Of a DNA stretch of 64,000 bases, positions 23,501 to 38,500 are shown in pieces. How positions within the stretch are numbered: the first letter of the stretch is position 1; the number at the start of each line of letters is the position of its first letter. The notes under the pieces are model-generated. The model did not search any database. It was not told the origin of the DNA and worked only from the letters and a program-made list of their open reading frames with translations. This stretch comes from Paramormyrops kingsleyae (lineage: Eukaryota; Chordata; Actinopteri; Osteoglossiformes; Mormyridae), in NCBI RefSeq assembly GCF_048594095.1, contig NC_132803.1:36022507-36086506 (forward strand), read 5' to 3'. Made by a program: the position numbers and the translations under genes.

Positions 23501-26500
23501 CAGCAAGTTAGGCCTCTCTGCCAGACTGAAGGTTGCTGGTTTGAATCCCATGCTCGTCCGAGTAGCATTTGGCCTTTGAGCAAGGCCTTTAACCCCCGCC
23601 ATGTTTCAAACATGAAATACCTAGCTAGCGAGTAACCAGATGATTGTAGCTAGCTAGCTGGTTAGTAGAACCTAATGCTTCATCATTTCCTAAATACAGA
23701 ACACGTTTATTTAATATTCAGTGTAGTTAATGTGGGTGGCCAATCAGGGTGTAAGTTGTTGTAAACACCACTAAGGGGTTTGAGATGTGCTTGACCCATT
23801 TCCTATACATGTCCTTCCTCAAGTCTTCGGAGTATTGAGATGCCATTTCAGGTTGCTTCCACAGGCTCTCTCAGTTGCTGTTGCTGTCAATTTGTAGGTG
23901 TGGAAGGCCAGTCTGTGGAGATCTCCAACACGGTGGACATACGCGGAGAGTTTAACCGTGAAATCGCGATGAGGATAACATCAGACCTGAACAGCAGTGA
24001 TCGATTCTTTACAGACCTTAATGGTTACCAGGTAGGTCACGGATTCCGGCACCTTTTGGTGTGTTCCTGTTTCTTTCCCTATAGATTCCCTATTGATTCA
24101 TGCTCTCTGGTCCTGGGAATCCCCTTCCAGCTCACTGCAGCCCTGGGATGGGGGGATGGCTGGATGGATAGATGGATCATTCCTTTTGAAACGGACATAA
24201 ATACCTATAAAGCTGCTTTCTCATATGGCTTAAGCTGTAGTCTACAGTTCTGCTAGTAAGAGAGTATTGGGGTCCCATCATTCACCATCTCTCTCTTCAT
24301 ATATAATTATATAGACTCACTCACTCACTGGCTTCTTTCTTAGGTACACTTTGCTAGTAACCGGTTGGACCCCCTTTTGCCTTAATTCTTTGTGTCATAG
24401 ATTCAGCAAGGTGCTTGAAGCATTCTTCAGGGACTTTGGTCCATGTTGACATGATAGCATCACGCAGGTGCTGCAGACTTGTTGGCTGCCCATTCATGAT
24501 GCAAATCTCCCATTCCACCACATCCTGTGGGTGCTCTCTTGGATTGGGATCTGGTGACTGTGGAGGCCAAATAAGTACGGTGAACTCATTGTCATGTTGA
24601 AGAAATCAGTCTGAGATGATATGAGCTTATCCTGCTGGAAGTAGCCGTTAGAATTCTGCTGGGTACACTGTTGTCATGAAGGAATGGACATGGTCAGCAA
24701 CAATACTCAGGTAGGCTCTGGTGTTTAAACAATGCTAAACTGATACTCTGGGGCCCCAAAGCGTGCTAAGAAAATATCCCCACACACCATTGCCCCACCA
24801 CTACCAGCCTGAATTGTTGATACAAGGCAGGATGGATCCATGCTTTCATGCTGTTTATGGCAAATTCTCACCCTACCATCTGGATCTCGCAGCAGAAATC
24901 GAGACTCATCTGACCAGGCAACATTTTTCCAATCATCCATTGTTCCATTTTGGTGAACCAATGCACACTTTAACTGGGTCAAATGTGTCCCACAATGTAC
25001 AATCGGAGGGTGGGAGGCATTTATCCATATGCGGGGTAAAGTTACAATTTTGTGCCTGGTTTTCAGCCAGTTAAACACACCTGTGGGATTCTGTGCATTC
25101 CTGATATATTTAAGGGGACGCACCTGATCCCTCTTGCCTGCCACGCTACAATTACCTATTTCACAGATTTTTTTTTTTGTCCAAAGTGACGTACGTCTGA
25201 GCAGGTTCATCTGAGTTTACAGTCCGCTGGAACTGTGCTGCTTGTGAGCGACCTGTGCACGCAGTAAATCTGTATCCCACTTGTGTACTGGCTTGTCAGC
25301 AAATGAAAAAAACCAATAATACTGGAGTCCCAAATGTATTTTCCTCATTTGTGCCACTGCTTCTAGATTTAAGCAGCAAGATTAAAAAAGAACCCGTGGA
25401 AGTTTTGACTCGTCTTGATTTCCCATGTGCTCTTAATGTTTCTAATTTAACACTCTGTCCTTGAGCAGCCTGAAAACACAGTTGGACAAAATCTCAGTTT
25501 CTAAAGAAAGGTGTGATCTATTCTAGTAAGATCAGATGTAGATCAGCAGTAGATGAATTAATCCCATGCAACTGACTAACCTGTGTATTTTTAGTCATCA
25601 ACAGTTTTTAAAAATTTATCTATGGGAAATATCTGTGTTGTAATCTCTAAGGTTTAAGGTTTCAAGGTGTTCAGTGCATAATATTTCTGTGTCCTGATTA
25701 ATTTTCAAGATTAAAGTAGAGATGGGTTAAGTTGTTTCCATGTAACGAGTTTAGCCATGTCGTTAGCAGTTCTAACTGCCCGGTCAGTTTACATAGTCCT
25801 GTCCATGGTGTTTTTTGGATTGTGAATATGATACAACGTATGTTGTAAAAACATGTCTGAATGGGATTTGGCTCCCTTTTGTGTGGTTTCATTGTAACGG
25901 TCTGGGTAAATGTGAGTCATTACTACACATTAAATTATAAATCTGATACAGTTTAATAGCTACTTTAAGCTGTGATGGAGGGGGATGTAATTTTAGAGGC
26001 ATTGTTTGGTGAAATACAGCATAATTGTTTCACTTTCTTTTTAATATATAATGCATTTTCTCCCCACTCTTCTGCTGGGAACACTGTTGTACTTGTTCAA
26101 AAGAGGCTGTTTGTTTGTTTTTCCACTGAAATCTGAAAAACAGATGGGGGTTTTAAATGTACTGATAGGGAGACACTGATGCCCATCATCAAGGCTGATT
26201 AATTACGTTTGTCTGTCTGGGCTTAACTCAGCTGAAAAGTGTGTTATGTAATTTGCGAAATTACTACCTGTATGTCAGTTGAAAACGCAAAACATTTTGT
26301 TCCCCCCCGCTCTGTGCTCCACTGGAGGGAACCCTGCCGTAATTGAGAGGAATGACCAGACTTCTGTACTTTTAATTTTGGCACATTTATTTACATAAAA
26401 CTGCTGCCTGAATATGGGAAATTGCTCTCGGGGTTATTGAAGATGTATAAACCGTAAAAAGGACGTCGTCGGCTGAATGACGCACCTTAAGGCAATCCTC

Positions 26501-29500
26501 ATTTCCACCTCCCGACATTCCTGGTGCGGCTGCGACTGATACCTTTACTTGTCTCCATGACTGGTCAAAATGGAAACCTGGGCCTCCCCCGTACTTCCAC
26601 GGGCAGCCTGAGAAATGGCTGCCTGCCACCCTCTTGCCTTTTTTCTTGCTCTTTTTAGTCCCCCTCCCCATTCATGCCTGTTTCCGGACCCCCTGTGAAT
26701 GAGCGCGGGCGAAGTCTTTGTCCCCTGGCGCCCGCCTCTGTGCTCGCCGCTGCTGAAGCATGATTAGTGTGGATTAGCCCGATCAGAATGCTGTTCGGAG
26801 GTACCTGTCATTCGGCTGTTTGCTGGAACTCTGGCCCCTTTTCACCCAAGCTGGACCGGTTGCTCATTGACAGCCATATGCCGCTGATGTATTATCAGCC
26901 ACACGTGTGCATTGCTTAGGATAAAAGCGTCTATCTGATTAATAGGCCCAGTTGTTTTGTTATTTTAGATGTATTTCAGGGTGTATAATGAAACATCACT
27001 TTATCAGCGGGGCTGACTATGTCAATAGTCTGGAAAACCCTTAGACCGTGCAAGCAAGTTATCTGCACCTTATTGTACATAGCCCTTCAGGTCTGATAAG
27101 AACATAATAACATAAGAACTATACAAATGAGAGGAGGCCATTCGGCCCATCGAGCTCGCTTGGGGAGAACTTAACTAATAGCTCAGAGTTGTTAAAATCT
27201 TATCTGGCTCTGATTTAAAGGAACCCAAACATTCAGCTTGCACTGTGTTATCAGGAAGACTATTACGTACTCTGACTACATGCTGTGTAAAGAAGTGCTT
27301 CCTTAAATCCAGTTTGAAAACCTAATTTCCACCTATGGCCACGAGTTCTTGTATTTGAACTAATGCTAAAGTAACTATTTGGTTGAACAGCATCCAAACC
27401 TGTTAGAATCTTATAGACCTGGATCATGTCCCCCCACAGTCTCCTTTGCTTGAGGCTGAACAGATTTAGCTCAACTAAGCTTTCCTCGTATGACATTCCT
27501 CTAAGACCAGGAATCATTCTTGTGGCCCTACGCTGCACCTTTTCTAAGGCCGCAATGTCCTTTTTAAGATATGGTGACCAAACCTGCACACAATATTCTA
27601 GGTGAGGTCTCACCAAGGAATTGTATAATCTTAGCATTACCTCCCTTGACTTAAACTCCACACACCTGGAGATATACCCCAACATCCTATTGGCCTTTTT
27701 TATTGCTTCCCCGCACTGGCGAGAATGAGACATGGAAGCATCAACATACACACAAAGGTCTTTCTCATAATCAGCTACCCTTATTTCAGTAGGTCCCATA
27801 AAATACCTGTACTTTATATTTCTGCTCCCTACATGGAGTACCTTATATTTGTCTATGTTAAATTTCATCTGCCAGGTATCGGCCCAGTCACTAATTAAAT
27901 CAAGATCCCGCTGTAGCTGCTGAGCCGCAAGTTCGGTATCTGCTACACCACCCACCTTGGTGTCATCTGCAAATTTCTCCAGTTTACTGTATATATTGGT
28001 GTCTATATCATTTATGTAAATTAGGAACAATAGTGGTCCTAAAATTGAACCCTGCGGTACCCCACTATGAACGCAGGCCCACTGTGACATTGTGCTTCTA
28101 ATAACTACTCGCTGCTTCTTGTCAGTTAACCAGTTTTCGATCCACAGTTCCTAGCCACAGTTCCTAAAATCCCAGCAGCTTTGAGCTTTAGCAAGAGCCG
28201 TTTGTGGGGGACAACATCAAAGACCTTCTGGAAATCTAAGTAGATCACATCGTAGGCCTTTTTGTGATCAGTTTCACTTGTAGCTTCCTCAAAGAACTCA
28301 AGTAGATTTGTTAAACAGGATCTACCTCTCCTAAATCCATGCTGGCTATCCCTCAAAATGTTATTTGTGTAAAAACAGGATTATTTGTGGTGTTACTTTA
28401 TTTGAAGGCATAGTATTATTTATATTGTATTTGTGTAATGCAGTGTTATGGTAATGTACCATAATGTGACCCTGAGACTAGGTGAGTACCAACTAAATGT
28501 GAGATTTTATTCCATCTGCTTTTGTCAAGTGACGTTTACTACACCCATATGGCCAATATGGGCAAATTTACCTTAAAAATGGTTCGCCAATGAAGACACA
28601 CGCACACACAGACACACACACACACACACACTGTAATGTATATTTGAAAACAGTTCTTGGTCGGTACAGGAAGTTCAGTCTGTGCTTAGCTGCTGAAAAG
28701 TGTTTTTCCCTCCAAAGATATTTTTCAGGTTAGGTTCTTTTTGGGCTTAAATTTATTTTATTTTTTTTTTAATGGATGGGGGTTGGAGTACATCTGGTGT
28801 AGTTCTGTGATTTAGCTTCCCATAGAAAAAAAAGTTTATTTTTTTTTCTTTCTAAAATAAAAAAGTGTGGCTTATTAACTAGTCCTGTAGCCATCTGTTG
28901 TGTTGTTTTTAAAACCATTAGCGCTCGCTGTCCACATCTTTTCATTCACACCTTTTAAATGAGCTGGACTCTTGATTCTGACTCATTACAGATCCAGCCG
29001 AGAAGGATGATGGCAAAACTCCCACTACAGGCAAACTTCTACCCCATGACCACCACAAGCTACATTCAGGATGAGCATCTCCGGCTCACCCTCCTCACGG
29101 CCCAGTCTCTGGGGGTAGCAAGCTTAAAAAATGGTTTGTATAAGTTAGCGCTATAGCTTGGCTGTTAATGTCAGTGAATGTCATTTAGTGAAATAGCATC
29201 TAGTTCATAAAAACTTGGAAATCAGGAATGAATATTCTAATATCGTTTTTTTTTTCTTCCATTTTTCACAAGTTTGACCTGTGATATATTTGTAATAATT
29301 CTGGAAGAAAGTTAAAAACTGTCAAGGGTAGTAAGATAAATGGTGACACGGCAACTCTGTAACCAAGGTAACCAAAGCTGCAAATGCTGCAAACCTACAA
29401 ACCGCCCCCCATTATCCACTGGCCCGGTTTCTCCCACCCAGGTCAGCTGGAGGTCATCATGGACCGGCGCCTCATGCAGGATGACAATCGTGGCCTGGGC

Positions 29501-32500
29501 CAAGGTGTCCAGGACAACAAGATCACGGCGAACACCTTCCGGCTGCTACTGGAGAGGAGGAGCTCATCCGATGCGGTAGCCTCCCCATGTCCCTCTACGC
29601 TTACACTGGGAGTCAGGAGCATGTATTGAGCTGGGGACCATAGGGCCCCAATTGAAAGCTGATTGGCTCCTGGAGTACCCCTCCTCTGTCACTCTCTGAT
29701 TCAAAACATATCTTTGGCAAATGATAAAGTTGGCCCCTTTTGTAGGAATTATGGCCCCTCTTATGTGCCGCCACCTTCAAAAAAATTCTAAAATTGCCCT
29801 AAAAGTCGTGTAGTTTGAAGGAACATCTCGCTATTTATGTACTCCATGATTGAGACTTCATGGTTATCATCAAATTTGAAGGTAACTAAGCCATTTTAAT
29901 GGCTTTGCTGGTTTAATATTGTAAGAAGTATCTTCATATGTAGTACAAAAGGTATTAAGCATGTCATGTGATAATTGATTAGTCAAATTATAGCTTGTAA
30001 TTAGTGCAGTTGAATTCCTGACTGACTCTCAAATCAAGTTATGTTGCTCGTTTCTGCAGGTACAGTATCAGCATATTAAAATTATTCATAAAAAATACGG
30101 CTCAGTGAAATTTCACTCTGCTTTTGAATTCACATTTCAGCCCAAATAATTACAGGGGGATCTGAGAATGAAACGTGAACATAGTAAGTTGGGTATATGT
30201 TTGGTGCATTGCTGCTGGTTCTGCGGTTAACCTTCTTTATGTGCTAAATAAGTAAAAGTCCTGTCAGAAATTATCCATGCTGCATATGACATGTTGGCGA
30301 GGTTTTTGTCAACTTCACGGTGTCCATAAGTCACTGTCAATTACCCAAATGTTATTTCTGCTTGCCCTTTTCAAGAGGATTATCCAAAGCAATGTCAGAC
30401 TGATTAGGGCAATAAGCATTTCATTTTGAACTCCAGTCATGTGTAGAATCCCCTCTAGAACTCATGCAAAAATGTAACCTCCCATTAGGCTGGGGACACA
30501 AGCTACTGTATGTACAGCCTTTGAAATGATCTGAGTCAATCAATACATATATTTGCTCAATTGAAGTTAGTTTAATGATTGAAGTATTTATGTATGATTT
30601 TTTTTTTTTTTATTATTTAGCAGATACTCTTATCCAAAGTGATGTACATTTTTTGAGAAAACAGGGTCAGACAGTCCCTGGAGCAATTGGGGGTTAAGGG
30701 CCTCACTCTGGGCCCTGGAGCAATTAGGAGCTCCGGGGCCCAACAGTGACATCACCCTGCTAACCCTGGGATTTAAACCAACAACCTTCTTTTCAATGGC
30801 ACAGCAGCTACATGAACATTAATTTCTCAAAAATTTTTAGCATCATGCATTTTTAAGGGTTGTAATCTGAGCTGTCACCCTAAACTCCGATCTCACTCTA
30901 TCTCTCAGAGGGAACAAGTCCGTCCATCCAGCTTCCCGTCTCTGCTGAGCCACATCTCCTCGATGTTCCTGAACCACCCCGTCATCCCCATGGCTGTCGG
31001 GCTGTCTTACGGCCACCTGCACACTGCCCCCTACAGGCCACTCAGGTCATCGCTGCCCTGTGACATCCACCTGGTGAATCTGCGCACTATCCAGGCTGGG
31101 GTAAGGTTTTTGCTGTTCGAGTGTCCTGGGGCTTGGGGGTGCAGACCTGGGGCTGAGTGAGGCCCCCAGCCCTACTGGATTACAGTAATGCATTTTAATT
31201 GGCAGTGTAAAGTTCTGATCACAGCCTGGGCTTCTATGCTGGAATGCAGTGCGGATGCAGCACAAACCTGTATCCCTTTAAAACTGGGCCAAGAGCCTCA
31301 CCTCTAAAGATAATGGTGCTTAACCTTTGCCAGGAATGTCTGAAATATGAAAGAGAGGGAATGCATCAGCCTGCGATTACACACATGAATGCGGGAGCTT
31401 AGCTAATCCATAATTGGTAATTGTTTGCAAATTGTAAAATTATAACATAGCTATAGCTACATAAATACAAACAAAATACAAGCGTAAAGGCATAGTCATT
31501 TTGGAGGCAGGAAATGATAATATATAACCATGTAGCCGTGGTGCATGTAATTTAGGTAAAGCTACATAAATGCAAAGTAATATTCAAGTATGAATTAGCA
31601 TGTTGGGGAGCGTTTGTTATTGGGGGGGATTCAAATAATTAAAATGCAAAGGGTTGCGATGATCGAAGCTAAATTAGGTATGGGGGGGTATTTGCTCCCC
31701 TCTCCCTGGTTCCTGTGCCCCTGCATATGAATGCAAACAAAACGTTAAGGAAGCTGAAGCGGGAGACCGTTGGTGTGCGTGCCGATGCAGCGTAGGTGTT
31801 TCTAAGCGGCGCGTCTCTGTGAATGAGCACCGGCTGAACGGCAGTAACCTCTCACTGCCGCCGACACTCTTGATCGACGCTCTTGGCCAACTCTAAGTCC
31901 ACAGCTGAGCCCTGAAAGAGTGGCGCTCACAGGCGGCCCAGTGTTCAGGGCCGTGTTGGCACAGAGATGCATCTGTCTGCCCGCCCGCTCGAAGCATGAT
32001 CTCTTCCTCTTGCTCTCTTCCTCCCCTCCCCCCTTCCTGCTAGGAGGGACCTGGCCCGTCGGAGGAGGCAGCTTTGATTCTGCACAGAAGAGGGTTTGAC
32101 TGCACGTTCGCCAGCAGGAACACGGGGCTGCTGTGTGCGACCACGTGGGGAAAGGTGAGGCGGGCCTTTCTGCCGCAGATAATATGGGAAAAGATCAACG
32201 TCATTGATTCCAGAGGGAGAGTCCCACGGATACAGGAGCACACATGGGCGTAAGACGTGGAGTAAACAAATTCAAAACTACACAGTACACTAATAGAATA
32301 TCCTGAAAAACAAAATATCGCGGAAAGAAATTAATCAGTTGATTAATTGATTGAAATAACAATATAATTATTAAGTGGATAGCACCGGACTTTTCCTAGA
32401 TTGTTTAAGTATTATATGAACTGATGAACAGCCTCTCATGACCAATGACTAGAGCTGGATGTCTTGAGACCGGTCTTGGTCTCGAGACCACTTTTACGTG

Positions 32501-35500
32501 GTCTTGGTCTTGTCACAGTCTCAACGGTCTTGGTCTTGTCTTGGTCTCGGATCCCTCGGTCTTGTCTTGGTCTCGCTGTCTTGGTCTTGCTGTCTCAGAT
32601 CGACATAGTGGTCGGGAGATTTGGAGCGAAAAGTATCCATGACACATAACGTAACGTTCGATAATGCAACATTATTATTATTTTGCCTTTCGCGCCCTTC
32701 AAATGCAACCAATCAATGATATACATGCATTTTGTTGTGATTCAGACATTGCCACTCATCCAATCAAAATATGCGTTATAAGCGCAAAATAAGTGTAGCG
32801 CTAGTTAAACGTTAGATCCACCATCACAGGCTATAAGATGTTGCAATCTTTAGTTTTCCTGAAGTGCAATCAACCACTATTTTATCTGTGAACTGTTTTC
32901 TCTCTCTCCCTCCTCTCTGAAAATATGCCTATTAACAGTGATGCTCTCGTTCTCTTTGTTTTTAAGTATTTCATCTATCTGTATTAGTTTATCAATCTGT
33001 TATTTGTCCATAATTTCTGTGTTCTATTGTTCTTGCCCTATTGAACAACAGGCTTGATATCATTGGCAGTGTGTTGTAATCACATGCCACTGCAGACATC
33101 AAGATGTCAGAATCTTTTAAGCACTTGTCCTTATTTTTATTAATGCACAATTTGATGTGCAGTTTGCATTGGTATATAGTATTTGTAGTTTGCATTTGAT
33201 TCATGTGACATGTGCACATGTCTTTATATTGTTTGATTACAGTATTTTACTTAAAATGGTGTTGACTAAATAAATGTGACCATTGGATTTCAAATAACAT
33301 CTGCATATCACGTGGTGTTGACTTAACTGGCCTAATCCATTTCAGGGCAGTTGATATCATACAGTGTCATTTGGCTAGTACTACTACAATGGGACATGAT
33401 GCAATTTCAAGTTTCTAATTGTTTATCTTCAATTTGATGTTACAATTTTATCTACAAATTAAGTATAATTGAAATCAGTTACATATTTCCCATTCTTTAG
33501 ACAGTTGTTGGAGGTGTTAGCTGTTTTGTCAGAAGACTTTGGGACCAGTCAGTACCTGTCATGTCAGTCCTCAACAGCACACAAAAGTTAAGGGAGTCTT
33601 TTTTTTTCCAGTCTTGGTCTCGGCCTTGGTCTTGTCTCAACTTTGTCTTGGTCTTGACTGTCTTGGTTTTAGTCTTGGTCTTGTCTTGGTCTCGATACCC
33701 TCTCGTCTTGGTAGTGTCTTGGTTTTGGTTTAGGCGGTCTTGTCATTGGTACAAGTCTACCAATGACATACCGCATTATGTGGTATAGAAAGTGTATGAT
33801 TTTATTAATGTTGACTTCTTGCCTGATAATCGCCGAGGTGCCATTTCTCACAATGCACTTAAGTCAAAATAAGCGTGTAGCTATGTACTTTTCTGGCTTA
33901 AGCGTTTTCACTCATCGACTTAAGTGTGAGATTTAAGTGCACTTAGGCTAGATACGCACTTTGGGTGGAGAAACAGCAAAATGTAGGCTTGTGGCATGTA
34001 ATTGACCCTTAAGCACATTGTGCCACTGACTTAAGTGCATTTTTTACTATGTGCTCTAGAGGGCTGTATTAAATCATGCTCCTCTATATGGCCGAATACA
34101 AAATTGCAGTTTTCAGGAAGCCGAACATGTAACCAAACATTTTAACATGTGTAATACATTTATAAGCAAATGGTACAATCCAAAACAGATGTAAATAATT
34201 CCTACAATTATATAATACACAAATATAGGTGAATAAATCAAGTAAAATAACTGGTCAATAAAAAAATTACCATTTCAATTAAGATAAATAAAAAATAGGT
34301 TTGAAACACTCAGTTTTGAATTCTGATTCAGCACGTATTTTCATTCACATGCATACACTTCATACATACATCATGTATGCTAGGTCATACAGTAGGTCTC
34401 CAACGGAACTACCTGACCAAGACACTCACCTAACCGGTAAGCATTCTATGCTTAATGGGGTACATGTGTGTGTTTTTAGTGGCAGTGACTAGCAGCTGGT
34501 TTGGAATAATGCATCACAGTTTATGTTGTGGCATATTAGCTTGGTTGGACTATGCAGTTCATTGCATTATTACTTTGTCTGCAATGCATCCTGACCATAC
34601 AGTCAATGCTACTAATAATGCTAACATTTACATGCATCATATCATGTATTAAACACAAAAATAGTCTTAGAACCTGGGAAGTATATCATTAATCAGTAAT
34701 TCTTCCTCCTGGCTTTGTCCTCAAGACAATGGCGTTATTTAAAGGGTTAATTAAAAACACAGTGTCACTCCCAATGTATGTGTGCAAACTGCTGAAGCAG
34801 TGCAGCTTAGTGAGCTGTGGAACACAAAATGTCTGCCAATTCTGTGCTTCCCTTTCCTGGAGTCATTTAGCAGTCTCCAAGCCAGTATTTGGTATCTTTT
34901 TGGGTACTTTAATATTGGTATGATTAAAATGAATTAGTCACTGAAGCATACTGAAACAAAACTGGTAGACCGATGAGCACAAAATGAGTTTTGTGGCAGT
35001 GTGCTGGTTTTCACGTGTTGCTAGCCAGGGCAGAAGTGAATAAACACAGGTTCAAAGGCCTTTATTTACAGATTAGTCATGGTACAGTAGGTTAGACACA
35101 CTGCGTAATTAGGAATCATGCCTGCTAAGAGCTTATATTTTTTAAAAACTATGCTTTTTAAGTGGGCTAAATAGGCGGCGAGAGGCTCAGCAGGCTAAGC
35201 CAGACCCAGTGATCAGAAGGTCGCTAGTTCGAGCCTCAGCCTCTCCACACGTTGGCTGGCCCTGTGCTATGACCCCCCCCCCCCCCCCAAGCTATGGAGA
35301 GCAAGATGGGGTAGGTGAAGAGAAGCATTCAAATGTAATAGTGCCAATGGCAAATAAGACATTTATATGACTTTAGATAAATGCATCTTCCCATGACCTA
35401 CATTGCTGTACGATCATGTCTCTTCCTCAAAACTGCAGTTAGCATCTTCTCATAAGATTCTCTGATATGATATGATTTCTAATAATTTCCTGTTGACTGT

Positions 35501-38500
35501 GGGATGGATTAAAGCAGGAAATGACGACTGACAGCATCAAGACCCTGACACATTAGCAGTGTGTCTCGGAGCGATCCATATTCAGTGCTAACGTGAAGCA
35601 TTACAGTGTTCATTATGATACGTGGCTTCAGTGATGGCTTCACGGCCATCTTTAGGCTATGCAGCTTTAATCTGTTTAGATGTTAACCTGATTAAATTCG
35701 AGGTTAATTTTAGTGTCCGAAGAGCAAAGTCGAAATTAAAAGTATACAATGTTAGGAAGGCTAACTTTAATGGTATGAGACTGAAACTAGAAACTGTAAA
35801 CTGGATGGAGTTAAATAGCAAAACAGTTGAAGAGGCATGGGAATTTTTTAAAAGCACATTGTTGCAAGTTCAAGAGGACTTCATACCTGTTTCCAGCAAA
35901 ACTAAATCTAGGAAACGACAACCAAGGTGGTTTACTAAGGAAATTAAGAATAAAATCAGGATGAAAAGGGCTCTGTTCCACAATTGGAAAATAACTAATG
36001 ATTTCAAAATTAAGCAGGAGTATCTAAGTCTACAGGTAGAGTTAAAAAATAACATTAGACTGTCCAAGAGGGATGTAGAAAGAAAAATTGCATTGGAGGC
36101 TAAGGATCACAATAAAAGTTTCTTCCAATATTTTAACTCCAAAAGAGCTCTAAAAGCTGGAATCATTAATTTGCAGGATAGTATGGGCCTTATTGAAAAT
36201 GAAACTGATATAGTAAATGAGTTTAATGATTATTTTTCACAGGTGTTCACAGTAGAGTAGCGTATTTTTCACAAGTAACTTACCACCAATTAGTACGAAT
36301 ACAGCGTTGTCTATGACCAATATATGTATAACTGAGGCTGATGTGGTACTAAGCCTAGCTAAACTCAAAATAAATAAATCGCAGGGCCCTGATGGCATCT
36401 TACCTATAGTTTTAAAAGAGATGAGGGATATTATTAGCCAACCTTTAACTTTAATATTCCACAAATCATTATCTGCGGGTGTGGTACCTTCAGATTGGAA
36501 GCATGCTAATATAACACCCATATTCAAAAAAGGGGATAGAAGTAATCCAGCAAACTATAGGCCAATCAGTTTAACTAGCATTACTGGAAAAATAATGGAA
36601 GCTATAATCCAAGTGAAAATGGTAGATTACCTGGATGCAAATAGCATTCTGAGAGAGAGCCAACATGAATTTAGGAGAGGTAGATCCTGTTTAACGAATC
36701 TACTTGAGTTCTTTGAGGAAGCTACAAATGAAATTGATCACAAAAAGGCCTACGATGTGATCTACTTAGATTTCCAGAAGGCCTTTGATGTCGTCCCCCA
36801 CAAACGGCTCTTGCTAAAGCTCAAAGCTGCTGGGATTTTAGGAACTATGGCAGCTTGGATCAAAAACTGGTTAACTGACAAGAAGCAGCGAGTAGTTATT
36901 AGAAGCACAATGTCACAGTGGGGTACCGCAGGGTTCAATTTTAGGACCACTAGGACTGGGCTGATACTTGGCAGATGAAATTTAGCACAGAGAAATGTAA
37001 GGTAATCCATGCAGGGAGCAGAAATATAAAGTACAGATATTTTATGGGTTCCACTGAAATAAATAAAGGTAGCTGATTACGAGAAAGATCTCTGTGTGTA
37101 TGTTGATGCTTCCATGTCCCACTCTCGCCAGTGTGGGGAAGCAATAAAAAAGGCCAATAGAATGTTGAGTTATATCTCTAGGTGTGTGGAGTTTAAGTCA
37201 AGGGAGGTGATGTTACATTTATATAATTCCTTGGTAAGACCCCACCTATAATATTGTGTGCAGGTTTGGTCACCATACCTTAAGAAGGACATTGCTGCCT
37301 TAGAAAAGGTGCAACGGAGGGCTACGAGAATGATTCCTGTTCTTAGAGGAATGTCTTAGAGGAAGGTTAGCTGAGCTGAATCTGTTTAGCCTTGAGCAAA
37401 GGAGACTAAGGTGGGACATGATCCAGGTCTATAAGATTCTAACGGGTCTGGATGCTGTTCAGCCAAATGGCTATTTCAATATTAATTTAAATACTAGAAC
37501 TCGTGGCCATAAGTGGAAATTGGCGGGAGAACATTTTAAAACAAATTTGAGGAAGCACTTCTACACACAGCGTGTAGTTAGGGTATGGAATACTCTTCCT
37601 GCTAGTGTAGCGGAAGCTAAAACCCTGGGTTCCTTTAAATCAGAGCTAGATAAGATTTTAACAACTCTGAGCTATTAGTTAAGTTCTCCCCAAACGAGCT
37701 TGATGGGCCGAATGGCCCCCTCCCATTTGTAAATTTCTTATGTTCTTATGTACAGCTGCACCATTAGGGCAAAAAACACAATTGTGAATATTTCGGTTGA
37801 TACCGAACTCACGATTATTTAACATGATTACTCATTGACTTTGGATATATCATGTATTTATTTATTTATGAAAAACTAACAGTGGATTTCAAGTGAGAAA
37901 CACAGGACTACAGAGGTGTTCTCTGGATTTAAAACAAGACAAATGGGAGCATCGTTGTCAACGAAATGTGGCATATTACATTTTATCTTGATGTATTTTG
38001 TTTTGTTTTCGAAGCCAACAATTAAATTGCAATTATAATTTGATAAACATCAAAAGGCTGATTGTTGTTGACTAAAAGGGTATAAAAGTGTAAACTGCAT
38101 AAAGAACTTTTCTAACATAAAATGTTATTAATGATGTTCTTGGGTTTTAGCTTTTCATTGAAAACATGCAGCATTTCCTTCCTCAATATTGTCGAATTGT
38201 TTTTTTACATATTCATAAAATACGTTTATTTGCCTGAGATTTTAGATTGTCATCATTATTTCAGACACACATTGGGCTTTTTTAATGCAACATTCCAATT
38301 GTGGTGTTTTTGTTGTTTTTTTTTTTCCAATCAGGAATCCCTTTTTAATGGGGTTGTGTGTGTGCATGTGCCCTTAGATAATGATGAGACATGCTTTGAA
38401 TACTGATTTGAAAAATCTTTTTTTGGTTCCTCTCTTATGCAACTTATTCATGCACTTTAGACTGCATTGATTTATTTTTATTTGTATGTGTGATAGATGA

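Noticed and set aside
32449..33770. Solo LTR pair of an LTR retrotransposon
   Set aside because: The direct arrays lack TG...CA ends, a primer site and a poly(A) signal, and the core has no gag or pol.
35622..36260. A 212-codon open frame that could pass for a host gene
   Set aside because: Its basic linker and the following RT frame are parts of the CR1-like LINE, and no splice or start context supports a gene.
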